A stretch of DNA of 14,275 nucleotides from Candidatus Hodarchaeota archaeon (GCA_030589605.1 JAUUVJ010000044.1:1-14275); one strand, 5' to 3'. Numbered from the stretch's first letter, positions 7,808-14,103 are shown. Notes: a model not told the origin generated them from the letters alone. A program made the numbers and translations.

Positions 7808-8227
7808 TTAAACTTCAGCATCTGTTCCAGGTGGTTTTCTTGTACCACTTCCGTAAAAACTAAGGTTTTCGCAGGCGGGGTACCAACCAAGGACATCCCC
7901 ATCAAGTAATACTTCTCCATAAGAGACATTATTATAGTACTGACTAACGCTCGCAGGGTTACTCAGCGAAAAAAATAGGTCTTCATAATATTGACGCGTA
8001 TGAGAGGGGTTGTGAGGATCATCAGGTAATTCCATCAGAACAACAAGCACTTCAAGTTCGGTGGTTGAAATTTTGTATTCAATATCTGGAACACTAGGTT
8101 TAAACTCTATAGAAGTATAAGCTTCATGAACTTCAGTAGCTAATTGAGGAGAAAATTGGGGAATGAAAATATTAGAGACAATAAACAATAACAGGTTAAT
8201 AGAATGAAATTTGTTCAAAGAAAGCAC
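7808..8227 (-). CDS. N-terminal piece of the M6 protease (signal peptide and propeptide-like part)
   Basis: This 139-residue piece starts with a signal peptide (hydrophobic LLLFIVSNIFIP, possible cleavage near LATEV). It continues with an M6-type N-terminal region: LVVLMELPDDPHNPSH, then YYNNVSYGEVLLDGDVLGWY, matching the usual YY..vSyG......v.GWY pattern before the zinc site. It ends at the TAA at 7808-7810, well short of HELGH, so it has no catalytic residues. The start codon is GTG at 8225-8227. A TTG three codons in, closer to the AAAGGTG purine run, is an alternative. Confidence 0.7.
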   Translation of the reverse strand: MLSLNKFHSINLLLFIVSNIFIPQFSPQLATEVHEAYTSIEFKPSVPDIEYKISTTELEVLVVLMELPDDPHNPSHTRQYYEDLFFSLSNPASVSQYYNNVSYGEVLLDGDVLGWYPACENLSFYGSGTRKPPGTDAEV

Positions 8228-8403
8228 CTTTATGAACCCTATTTAGAATAAATGGTATAAGCTTTAAAAATTATAGATATATTACCTCGTAATTAATTGA
8301 ATAAACAGCGATAAATAATAATAAGATAGGTTTAACCATAGAAGAATATTATTCATTCATTAGACTAACACATTTTGGTACTCGAACTACCTAATAAATA
8401 TGG

Positions 8404-8410
8404 TTTAAAT
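8404..8410 (+). promoter_or_regulatory. TATA box for the gene at 8449
   Basis: TTTAAAT lies about 40 bases ahead of the ATG at 8449. Transcription about 26 bases downstream leaves a short leader that just holds GAGGAG at 8437-8442, a ribosome site six bases from the ATG. Confidence 0.5.
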
Positions 8411-8448
8411 TAGTGTAATAGACACTTTTATTACATGAGGAGTTTTCT

Positions 8449-9459
8449 ATGATCAAAGATGAGGAATTGAAACAGATAATTGAGGCTCTACTCTTGAAAA
8501 TTACGACTAAAGATGAAGAAATAGGACGTATTTTAGTACGAGATCAATTTGAACAATATGACTCTAGAATTACTATCTGGACGATTCGTAAGAAAGAACG
8601 TGATATTAAAGAAACGACAGTAACAGATTTAACTGAATTTCCTGATATTGAAGTGAAAATCACTTATGCTCCTCCTTCTTTTTTTTTGGATGTACTAGGG
8701 GGACAAGAAGATGTTCCTTTTTGGCAGGTAGCAACAGTAGTTCGATTGTTAAATAACAGTGATATTATTTATGATCCAAAAGGTTCTATTCAAGAGTGGG
8801 TTGATCAAGTATCGAATATCGAATGGAAACCTGAAATAATTGAACTTAAGCAGAAAACAACACAGGTCCTACTAAAAAGAATGAAAAAATGTTTGTTAGA
8901 AGAAATGCTTGCAGACGCATATATTTGGCTTCTAAAAGCAGCTGAAGAAGCTATTTGCGTTCCTTTAATGAAAAATAATGCTTTTAATGTGGGTACAGCC
9001 ACTTTAATGCTTGATGCTTTACAAACAATGGATAAAAATCTATACACGTATTTTTCTCAACTACTACAAGTTTCATCTTTTACTCCTGATCGTCTTAAAG
9101 AAGCTCGTGAAGAACTTGAGCTATTAGCTGATCATCTTTATACTCACAATATTAAGACAAATCGTGAAATGTGGATTCTAGCTGCATTTGTTTCAATTAA
9201 TGAATCTGAAAGGAGATTAAACCACTATTTAGAAGCTAGGAAAAATAAAAATGATTCAAAATTCTGCCAAAGATTACTTGAAAACGCAATTGGAGAACTA
9301 TGGCAAGCATTCTTTCTAGTTGCTCAAAACCCTAGATTAGATGTGAAATTAGACCCCCCAGTTGTCGGATCCTTTTGGAATTGGTTTGGTTCCTCTGAAA
9401 TTAATGAACAGTGGTTCTCTGATCAAGAAAAAAAAATATTAGATATTATCCAAAAGTAG
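8449..9459 (+). CDS. unassigned protein, possibly a nucleotidyltransferase-like fold with lost active site plus helical tail
   Basis: I do not firmly recognise this 336-residue soluble protein. Its first third resembles kanamycin-type nucleotidyltransferases. LVRDQFEQYDSRITIWTI (residues about 29-46) sits where those enzymes have G-S-x-A-R-G...S-D-I-D-L, but the GS pair and second aspartate are missing. NNSDIIYDPKGSIQEW (102-117) matches the strand-and-turn (I-L-Y-D-P-x-G) that closes that domain. Residues about 135-260 are helical, with EEMLADAYIWLLKAAEEA, like the HEPN-type helical partners of minimal nucleotidyltransferases. The C-terminus (GSFWNWFGSSEINEQWF) is aromatic. The start is well supported by GAGGAG at 8437-8442 and a TATA box. 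If the reading is right the protein is probably a non-catalytic sensor or scaffold. An unrelated archaeal family is the alternative. Confidence 0.75.
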   Translation: MIKDEELKQIIEALLLKITTKDEEIGRILVRDQFEQYDSRITIWTIRKKERDIKETTVTDLTEFPDIEVKITYAPPSFFLDVLGGQEDVPFWQVATVVRLLNNSDIIYDPKGSIQEWVDQVSNIEWKPEIIELKQKTTQVLLKRMKKCLLEEMLADAYIWLLKAAEEAICVPLMKNNAFNVGTATLMLDALQTMDKNLYTYFSQLLQVSSFTPDRLKEAREELELLADHLYTHNIKTNREMWILAAFVSINESERRLNHYLEARKNKNDSKFCQRLLENAIGELWQAFFLVAQNPRLDVKLDPPVVGSFWNWFGSSEINEQWFSDQEKKILDIIQK

Positions 9460-9477
9460 AAAAGTAAATAACATTAG

Positions 9478-10404
9478 TTAATGAGTTTCTTCATACCATT
9501 TCCAAGTATTCGATATCCCTAATTCTAAATCTGTGGATGGAACCCAATTCAACTCTTCTCTTGCTTTTGATGCATCTAAATAGATATGTTTAACGTCACC
9601 AGGCCTGGGTGAACTAAATTCTTTTTTCACATGACTTTTTGTAACTCTTTCTATTATTTCAACCAATTCTAATAAGTTCGTCTGTTTCCCTGTACCTGCA
9701 TTATAAATATCCTTTTTATTAGAATTCATTGCTTTGATGCAAATATTAGAAATATCCTTTACATAAACATAATCTCTAGAATCTCTTCCATCACCAAAGA
9801 TTTCTACTGGATTGTTATCTTTTATTCGACCTAGAAAAATTGAAATTACTCCAGCCTCGCCAAGAGGATCCTGACGGGGGCCATAGATATTAGCAGGACG
9901 TATTATTGAATATGATAACCCATAAACATCGTAAAACCATTTCAGATATTTTTCTGCAACAAGTTTACTTATTCCATATGGAGAAATTGGGTCTTCGATT
10001 GTATCTTCAGAGGCAGGTAAAACATCAGGTTCACCATAAATTGCACCTCCAGTCGAAACATAGACAATTTTTTTAGCAGAACTCTGTCTTACGGCTTCAA
10101 ACAGATTTATTGCCCCCTCGATGTTCACAGAAGCATCAAATAAGGGTTCTTTTGTAGAACGATTCACAGAAATTTGCGCTGCCAAATGAAATACAGATTC
10201 AACACCTTTTACAGCATTTCTTACCAATTGAGGATTTCTTATGTCACCTTCAACAATCGATATCCTATCAGCAAATTTTGCGATGTTTGTCCTCTTTCCA
10301 GTACTAAAATCATCCAAACAAACAATCTCGTTTTCTTCAGCTAATAATTGCTCTATTAAATGACTTCCCACAAAACCTGCTCCACCAGTAACTAAGTATT
10401 TCAT
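9478..10404 (-). CDS. NAD-dependent sugar-nucleotide epimerase/dehydratase (GalE-like extended SDR)
   Basis: This 308-residue enzyme acts on nucleotide-linked sugars, probably as a UDP-glucose/UDP-N-acetylglucosamine 4-epimerase. The Rossmann NAD motif TGGAGFVGSHL is at residues 6-16, with D31-D32 to hold the ribose. FHLAAQ is at 72-77, S117/T118 and Y143-x3-K147 (YGISK) form the catalytic set, and RPANIYGPRQ follows near 168-177. GDGRDSRDYVYV (about 206-217) is the substrate loop of the GalE/WbpP branch. Length is typical. The gene has its own promoter. No glycosyltransferases are adjacent, so it could serve protein glycosylation, lipid sugars or galactose use. A dTDP-glucose dehydratase is less likely, because the YGISK context and GDG loop fit epimerases better. 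Confidence 0.92.
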   Translation of the reverse strand: MKYLVTGGAGFVGSHLIEQLLAEENEIVCLDDFSTGKRTNIAKFADRISIVEGDIRNPQLVRNAVKGVESVFHLAAQISVNRSTKEPLFDASVNIEGAINLFEAVRQSSAKKIVYVSTGGAIYGEPDVLPASEDTIEDPISPYGISKLVAEKYLKWFYDVYGLSYSIIRPANIYGPRQDPLGEAGVISIFLGRIKDNNPVEIFGDGRDSRDYVYVKDISNICIKAMNSNKKDIYNAGTGKQTNLLELVEIIERVTKSHVKKEFSSPRPGDVKHIYLDASKAREELNWVPSTDLELGISNTWKWYEETH

Positions 10405-10429
10405 GAATAATCTTTCGTATAATCTGAAA

Positions 10430-10440
10430 TATATATTTAT
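10430..10440 (-). promoter_or_regulatory. TATA box for the epimerase
   Basis: On the minus strand ATAAATATATA lies 26-36 bases ahead of the ATG at 10404. Transcription would begin within a few bases of the ATG, giving a nearly leaderless message. Confidence 0.5.
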
Positions 10441-10523
10441 TCTATTTCATTTACTAAAAGCGAAGATTTAACATATTTATCAAATATTTCCTTGAATCTT
10501 TCATATAGTACCTCGAAAGGAAA

Positions 10524-10543
10524 CCCACCATTTCAATGGTGGG
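10524..10543. repeat. perfect 9-bp hairpin (left hairpin of the possible element)
   Basis: CCCACCATT at 10524-10532 pairs exactly with AATGGTGGG at 10535-10543 across a two-base turn. In practice this would be an 8-bp stem with a 4-base loop. Its GC-rich base stands out in this AT-rich stretch. It could also act as a transcription signal between the divergent epimerase and hydrolase genes. Confidence 0.75.
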
Positions 10544-10718
10544 AGGAATTACGATAAATAGTAAGTTAGATGGTTTTCACGCTGATAGACAAACGACCAT
10601 GCTCTTTAGATCAAATATATCGTCAACAACTCAAACTAATCAACGTGATAATTTGAAAAGAGTCTGAAACATTTTTAAACTAGTTGAATTAGAGTATTAT
10701 TTAGCATCCCTTAGATCC

Positions 10719-10913
10719 ACCTTGTTGTTAAATAATAGCAAGGTAAGGCACTCACCTATTCGTTGGTGAGAGAGACGGTTGAAGTGATTCTAGCATGCGA
10801 TGCTCTTTGAACCTATTGCTTAATGGTATATCCGTTTTGCAGGGGCTGTCCGTCAATCAGTCTAATGTAGCGGTTAATCTTGCTAGCTACAAGCCAGTGA
10901 ATTCATTCAGTGG
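10719..10913 (+). ncRNA. candidate structured RNA, omega-RNA-like
   Basis: Five hairpins follow one another. 10719-10744 has 11 contiguous pairs closed by an AAAT loop. 10751-10770 pairs CTCACC with GGTGAG around TTCG. 10792-10804 pairs AGCAT with ATGCT. 10866-10891 pairs TGTAGC with GCTACA, or alternatively TAGC with GCTA. 10894-10913 is CCAGTGAAT/ATTCAGTGG with one mismatch. Two of the 11 pairs in the first stem are G-U on the plus strand and would be A-C mismatches on the minus strand, so + strand RNA is favoured. A final hairpin followed by GGTAATTGAC resembles the scaffold end of TnpB guide RNAs, where the guide would start near 10921. I find no RNase P, SRP or tRNA signatures. Whether it is transcribed is unknown. 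Confidence 0.35.
10894..10913. repeat. right hairpin of the possible element
   Basis: CCAGTGAAT at 10894-10902 pairs with ATTCAGTGG at 10905-10913, with one G-G mismatch and a two-base turn. It is directly followed by TAATTGAC. Confidence 0.6.
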
Positions 10914-10961
10914 TAATTGACACCATTCCTAATGAATATGAAGAATGACTAGAGTATTCAC

Positions 10962-10970
10962 TAAATAAAA
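10962..10970 (+). promoter_or_regulatory. TATA-like box for the hydrolase at 10997
   Basis: TAAATAAAA lies about 27-35 bases ahead of the ATG at 10997, just to the right of the hairpin-rich stretch. Transcription at the usual spacing would begin near 10990, so the message may be almost leaderless even though GGAG is present at 10985-10988. Confidence 0.4.
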
Positions 10971-10996
10971 AGTAAAAAGTTCTTGGAGTCGTACCA

Positions 10997-11803
10997 ATGA
11001 AATACGGAATGAGTCAAAACTCTCTCATAGTTATGAATGGAAATAAAACTTCAAAATATCCACATGTAACTGATATTATTCAAATAATGAAAGATCCCAA
11101 TCTTTTAATACAATCAAATCAGATTGAAATGCAAAATCCACCAAATCTAGAAGTTCCGATTAAAAATCCCTCTAAAATCATTTGTTTAGCGAAGAATTAT
11201 GTTGATCATGCTAAAGAAATGGGAGTTTCTTCAAAAGATATTCCAGCTCTTTCAATAAACCCATCACTATTCTTAAAACCTCCCTCATCGTTAATTGGTC
11301 CAGGAGAGAATATAATAATCCCGCTTCAATGTGAAAAAGTACACCATGAAGTAGAATTAGCAGTTGTGATTGGGAAAAAAGGGAAACATATACCTGCTAA
11401 TAAAAGCTACGATTATATTTTTGGATTTTCAATCATTCTCGATATTACAGCAAGGAATATTCAATCTGTTGCTAAAAAGAATGGAAAACCATGGTTCCAA
11501 TCAAAAGGATATGATACATTTGCTCCTTTAGGTCCATTTATTGTCGATTCAAAAGAAATTAATGACCCTCAAAATCTATCTTTAGAATTAAAAGTAAATG
11601 GTGACATAAAACAGAAAGGTAATACAAGAGATATGATTTTTAAAATCAAAGAGATTATCAGTTATGTGAGTACCATTGTATCACTGGAACCTGGAGATAT
11701 TATAGCAACTGGTACTCCATCAGGTGTTGGCCCTCTAAGTAAAGGAGACAAAATTATTGCTACTATCGAATCAATTGGAAAACTTGAAGTTGGAGTAGTT
11801 TAA
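10997..11803 (+). CDS. fumarylacetoacetate hydrolase (FAH) family enzyme
   Basis: The 268-residue enzyme belongs to the FAH family, which hydrolyses, decarboxylates or isomerises beta-diketo and acylpyruvate compounds using Mg2+. Key parts: NYVDHAKEMG at 67-76; LFLKPPSSLIGPGENI at 91-106; the metal ligands E118 and E120 in HHEVELAVVIG and D149 in LDITARN; K170 in WFQSKGYDTFAPLGP; and GTPSGVG at 239-245. The short N-terminal region and overall length fit acylpyruvase or oxaloacetate-tautomerase-like members rather than the two-domain human FAH. The usual TARD motif reads TARN here (N154). GGAG at 10985-10988 is eight bases from the ATG. A second ATG four codons in is possible. The stop codon abuts the next gene. 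Confidence 0.92.
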   Translation: MKYGMSQNSLIVMNGNKTSKYPHVTDIIQIMKDPNLLIQSNQIEMQNPPNLEVPIKNPSKIICLAKNYVDHAKEMGVSSKDIPALSINPSLFLKPPSSLIGPGENIIIPLQCEKVHHEVELAVVIGKKGKHIPANKSYDYIFGFSIILDITARNIQSVAKKNGKPWFQSKGYDTFAPLGPFIVDSKEINDPQNLSLELKVNGDIKQKGNTRDMIFKIKEIISYVSTIVSLEPGDIIATGTPSGVGPLSKGDKIIATIESIGKLEVGVV

Positions 11804-12133
11804 TTGACAAGCTTAAACAATTTTTTATTTTTAATTAATTCTATTGACATTATATCAATTACCCAATTTACCCCACAAAAGCTGAATTTAATCGTAAAGG
11901 AATCATCTTTTTGGGAAATATTGAATATACTGAATGACGAGAATCTTGACTTCAAATTTCTTGAGAAAAGAGAATCTAGTATTGATGTTCATTTTTTAGT
12001 GAAAGTAAAAAAGACTAGTCTAGAAGTTACCTTTCGTATAGTAGAATATGATCATAATTTTGTTTCTAAGATAGAAAGAGATTTCCCATCTTCCAGAATG
12101 TATTTACTAGAATTAAAAAAACAAATTCAATAA
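11804..12133 (+). CDS. small protein of unknown function coupled to the FAH gene
   Basis: The 109-codon frame opens at a TTG (11804-11806) immediately after the TAA of the hydrolase gene. GGAG at 11792-11795 lies inside the hydrolase coding sequence, eight bases before the TTG. That spacing argues for translational coupling and for the unusual start, since no ATG is available until near the end. The protein is soluble and mixed alpha/beta. The part VTFRIVEYDHNFVSKIERDFPSSRMYLLEL (about 74-103) faintly recalls the end of the NuoC/30-kDa subunit fold (F-P-x-A...E-x-E), which I treat as a hint only. It may bind to or assist the hydrolase. I do not recognise the family. Confidence 0.6.
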   Translation: MTSLNNFLFLINSIDIISITQFTPQKLNLIVKESSFWEILNILNDENLDFKFLEKRESSIDVHFLVKVKKTSLEVTFRIVEYDHNFVSKIERDFPSSRMYLLELKKQIQ

Positions 12134-12163
12134 TAGAACTAAATTCTAGATTATATCTAAAAT

Positions 12164-12170
12164 AAAAAAA
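12164..12170 (-). terminator. T-tract downstream of the second receiver gene
   Basis: Seven A residues on the plus strand (12164-12170) are a T-run on the minus strand, about 75 bases after the stop of the receiver gene. A matching T-run on the plus strand at 12236-12241 would end the hydrolase transcript coming the other way. Confidence 0.35.
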
Positions 12171-12245
12171 CTTTCAGAAAAGTCATTTAATGCCGTAAGA
12201 ATTACATATTACAGCTGGAATTTTAGTATTATTTATTTTTTCTAA

Positions 12246-12659
12246 TTAATCACTATCATTCTTAGCTATCTCTAAGTGTTTTTTAATAAGGGTTAGAAGA
12301 TCATCTGCAGAGAAAGGCTTATTGATATATGCGTCTGCACCTGCTTCTTCTCCAGCGATTCTATCTTTTTTACCTACTTTTGCTGTAAATAGAAGCACAG
12401 GGATCTTTTTGAATGTATCATGATCTTTGATCCACTTACAAACTTCCAATCCAGAAACTTTAGGCATGAGAACATCTAATAAAATCAGATCTGGTTTTTC
12501 AGGATTTTGATTTAGGAATTGAATTGCTTCCTCACCATTGCTAGCAGAAAATACTTGGTATCCTTCATATTCCAACACCATCCTAGCTAGCTCTACAGTA
12601 TCCTCTTCATCATCTACTACAAATATAGAGTTTCCTGGCATATTTTTAGCACCGATCAT
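12246..12659 (-). CDS. stand-alone response regulator receiver (second copy type)
   Basis: This is one receiver domain of about 137 residues with no output domain. Counting from the ATG at 12657-12659: acidic pair D16/D17 (FVVDDEED), phosphoacceptor D62 (LILLDVLMP), T92 (LLFTAK) and K114 (INKPF), all in place. The sequence is closest in style to the PleD/CheY receivers that end in KPF...L...I...L. It differs widely from the receiver at 2299, so the two are not recent copies. A TTG four codons upstream (12671) and an ATG six codons downstream (12641, preceded by GGTG) are alternative starts. The kinase that would phosphorylate it is not in the window. Confidence 0.92.
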   Translation of the reverse strand: MIGAKNMPGNSIFVVDDEEDTVELARMVLEYEGYQVFSASNGEEAIQFLNQNPEKPDLILLDVLMPKVSGLEVCKWIKDHDTFKKIPVLLFTAKVGKKDRIAGEEAGADAYINKPFSADDLLTLIKKHLEIAKNDSD

Positions 12660-13041
12660 TGTTATATCCAAGATTTGTTTAAGAATAATTGATTATTAAT
12701 TGATTATTAATTGATTTTGAAATTTCATTATACTAATTTTGAAAACATTTAATATAATATAATGAAATGTTACTATTTCTATATCTGTTTATATTAGATA
12801 TCGTAGGGGTTTATATTGTTAGGTAAATACATCACTTCTTTCTTTTGAGATAGAGATTCAGAAATCAGAAAAGGAATGCAGATTTCTGTTAAGTCTATTC
12901 AAATTTAGCCTTATTTTTTACCTCTTAGTTATTTAAACCACGATCTATCATTATTAGTAAATTGATCATATCTGGTTTGTGATTAGGCTTAAACGAAGTA
13001 TAAAAAGGTTTGAGTTAGTTAAAATTCAAAAAATGCTATTA
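12660..13041. other. 382-base gene-free stretch between the receiver and the permease
   Basis: No coding frame is visible. The left part holds the promoter region of the receiver gene and the 11-base tandem repeat. Further right, CAGAAATC (12859-12866) and GATTTCTG (12881-12888) form an 8-base inverted repeat with a 14-base loop, possibly a terminator or operator after the permease gene. Nothing resembles a tRNA. Confidence 0.45.
12686..12718. repeat. three tandem 11-base units upstream of the receiver gene
   Basis: TAATTGATTAT occurs at 12686-12696 and again at 12697-12707, then as TAATTGATTTT at 12708-12718. The array begins about 27 bases ahead of the ATG at 12659, where TATA/BRE elements would lie on the minus strand. 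A period near one helical turn would place binding sites on one face of the DNA. Replication slippage in AT-rich DNA is the plain alternative. Confidence 0.6.
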
Positions 13042-13926
13042 TTATCCAAGAAAATTGAAAAATGATTGCATCATTTCAACAAGTTGGTCACGGCCTATAG
13101 CTATAGTAATTAAAGCAATAATCATTATAAATCCGAAAATTTGTTGCAATTGTTTCGTATTTACTTTTTTAACCAATCGTGGCCCAATTTGTGCTCCTAA
13201 AATTATCCCTAATATTAGGAATATTGCAAGGTCAGGATGGACTTGCCCACTAGTTATTTTTATAGAAGCACCTGCAATACTTGTAAAAATCATAATGAAC
13301 ATTGAAGTAGCAACAGCCTTATGCATACTTAATTTACCTATATGTACTAAAATTGGAACCATAACAACGCCGCCGCCGATTCCAAGTAATCCTGAAGATA
13401 TTCCAGCTATCAAACCTAATATCGCACATAAAATCTCTTTTTGCTCAAAACCGAATAGTATTTTTTCATTTTGTTCTATTTCTTCTACATCTGTATCCTT
13501 TTGTTTTTTCTCCTTTGGGAAAACTATCATTTTAATCGCAACAGGAATAAGAAAAACAGCAAAAATGAGACGAAATAACTCTGGTGCTTTATCAGCTAAT
13601 AGTGAGCTTGTTAAACTACCAGCTATAGCACCAAATACTGTAAACAATGCAGTTAAAGAACCTAATTTATATTCTATCAAATTTTTTTTTCGTGAATATG
13701 CTAAAGTTGCTGAAAGTGAAATAAATATAATCATGATTAGAACTGTACCTATAGCATACCCTGGTTCAATTCCTAGTAGTATTAATGATGGCGTGGTTAT
13801 AAATCCTCCACCTATGCCTAATGCGGAGGAAGCAATACCAACTACGAAAGAAAATAAGGAAAAAAATAAACCTACAATAATATCTCCCCCAAGAATTGAA
13901 TCTCCTATGATTTGACCTGCTGACAT
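13042..13926 (-). CDS. TauE/SafE family membrane permease
   Basis: The 294-residue protein has about eight membrane helices in two homologous halves. Each half carries the family motif: ALGIGGGFITTPSLILLG at 35-52 and LLGIGGGVVMVPILVHIG at 180-197. A charged cytoplasmic loop (PKEKKQKDTDVEEIEQNEK, about 137-155) joins the halves. The family (also called DUF81) exports sulfite, sulfoacetate or other small organosulfur or organic anions. The substrate cannot be told from sequence and no sulfur-metabolism gene is adjacent. The ATG at 13924-13926 is the best start. A 286-codon open frame on the opposite strand is only the shadow of this gene. Confidence 0.93.
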   Translation of the reverse strand: MSAGQIIGDSILGGDIIVGLFFSLFSFVVGIASSALGIGGGFITTPSLILLGIEPGYAIGTVLIMIIFISLSATLAYSRKKNLIEYKLGSLTALFTVFGAIAGSLTSSLLADKAPELFRLIFAVFLIPVAIKMIVFPKEKKQKDTDVEEIEQNEKILFGFEQKEILCAILGLIAGISSGLLGIGGGVVMVPILVHIGKLSMHKAVATSMFIMIFTSIAGASIKITSGQVHPDLAIFLILGIILGAQIGPRLVKKVNTKQLQQIFGFIMIIALITIAIGRDQLVEMMQSFFNFLG

Positions 13927-14052
13927 CTTTGAAAACTCTGTATAATCAAAAACAACTAGATTTGAAGGAAGTAAAGGATGATTAAAACTGAATTTAAGAC
14001 CATTTAAGTGGTTTAGGATTAAAAAAGAACTAATCTTCTTGCTGACAATACA

Positions 14053-14070
14053 GTATATACAATGATATAC
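14053..14070. repeat. short inverted repeat upstream of coaBC
   Basis: GTATAT (14053-14058) and ATATAC (14065-14070) face each other across six bases, about 25 bases ahead of the coaBC TATA box. It could be an operator half-site pair. It is AT-rich and may be chance. Confidence 0.2.
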
Positions 14071-14093
14071 AAAGAAAACTGGTTTAACCCTGA

Positions 14094-14103
14094 TTTATTT
14101 AAA
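14094..14103 (+). promoter_or_regulatory. TATA box for coaBC
   Basis: TTTATTTAAA lies 36-45 bases ahead of the ATG at 14139. Transcription at the usual spacing starts near 14126, leaving a leader of about 13 bases. Confidence 0.5.

Larger units (their letters stand above)
5885..8227 (-). pseudogene. M6 (immune inhibitor A-like) secreted metalloprotease interrupted by an in-frame TAA
   Basis: From the GTG at 8225-8227 to the stop at 5885 there is one reading frame of 780 codons, broken only at codon 140 (TAA, 7808-7810). No frameshift is involved: the pieces are exactly in phase (8227 minus 7735 is 492). The 24 codons between the TAA and the next GTG (7735) also read as protease: LLVDEARSYATQNG, then YDLFVVIHSGDGQE. 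The intact product would have a signal peptide (about 1-30), the M6 catalytic domain with HELGH at 214-218, PDLYD at 223-227 and a MMDNG turn near 240, an Ig-like domain (about 424-515), an alpha/beta domain (about 517-745) and a C-terminal membrane anchor. Surrounding genes use TAA as a normal stop, so recoding is unlikely. A recent nonsense mutation or a sequencing error is the simplest reading. Confidence 0.8.
10520..10921 (+). mobile_element. possible relic or non-autonomous IS200/IS605-type element without tnpA/tnpB
   Basis: A perfect hairpin at 10524-10543 sits in the context GAAA-CCCACC...GGTGGG-AGGAATTA. A second hairpin at 10894-10913 sits in the context AAG-CC...GG-TAATTGAC. Subterminal hairpins with flanks of this kind (A-A-C/G-C-C-C before, G-G-G-A-G-G or G-G-T-A-x-T-T-x-A-C after) are characteristic of IS200/IS605 ends and of the 3' ends of TnpB omega-RNAs. 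TTGAAT (10492-10497) on the left and TTGAC (10917-10921) on the right resemble target or end motifs of that family. No tnpA or tnpB frame survives between them. The pattern is visible; the family assignment is by resemblance only. The two hairpins may also be unrelated. Confidence 0.35.

Noticed and set aside
8805..9047. 80-codon minus-strand frame inside the gene at 8449
   Set aside because: It is antisense to a well-started gene and has no ribosome site or recognisable composition.
10742..10810. 23-codon frame ending ETVEVILACDAL as a remnant of tnpB
   Set aside because: It is too short, is preceded by a TAG and lacks any TnpB zinc-finger or RuvC motif, so it cannot be used as evidence for tnpB.
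10405..10996. RNase P RNA, SRP RNA or tRNA in the gap
   Set aside because: I looked for the conserved core bases of each (GAGGAAAGTCC-type, GNAR-loop helix 8, GGTTCRA T-arm) and found none.
13055..13915. 286-codon open frame on the + strand over the permease gene
   Set aside because: It is the antisense shadow of the TauE/SafE gene. Its product is rich in I, N, P and C without any domain, while the minus-strand frame has clear repeated family motifs.
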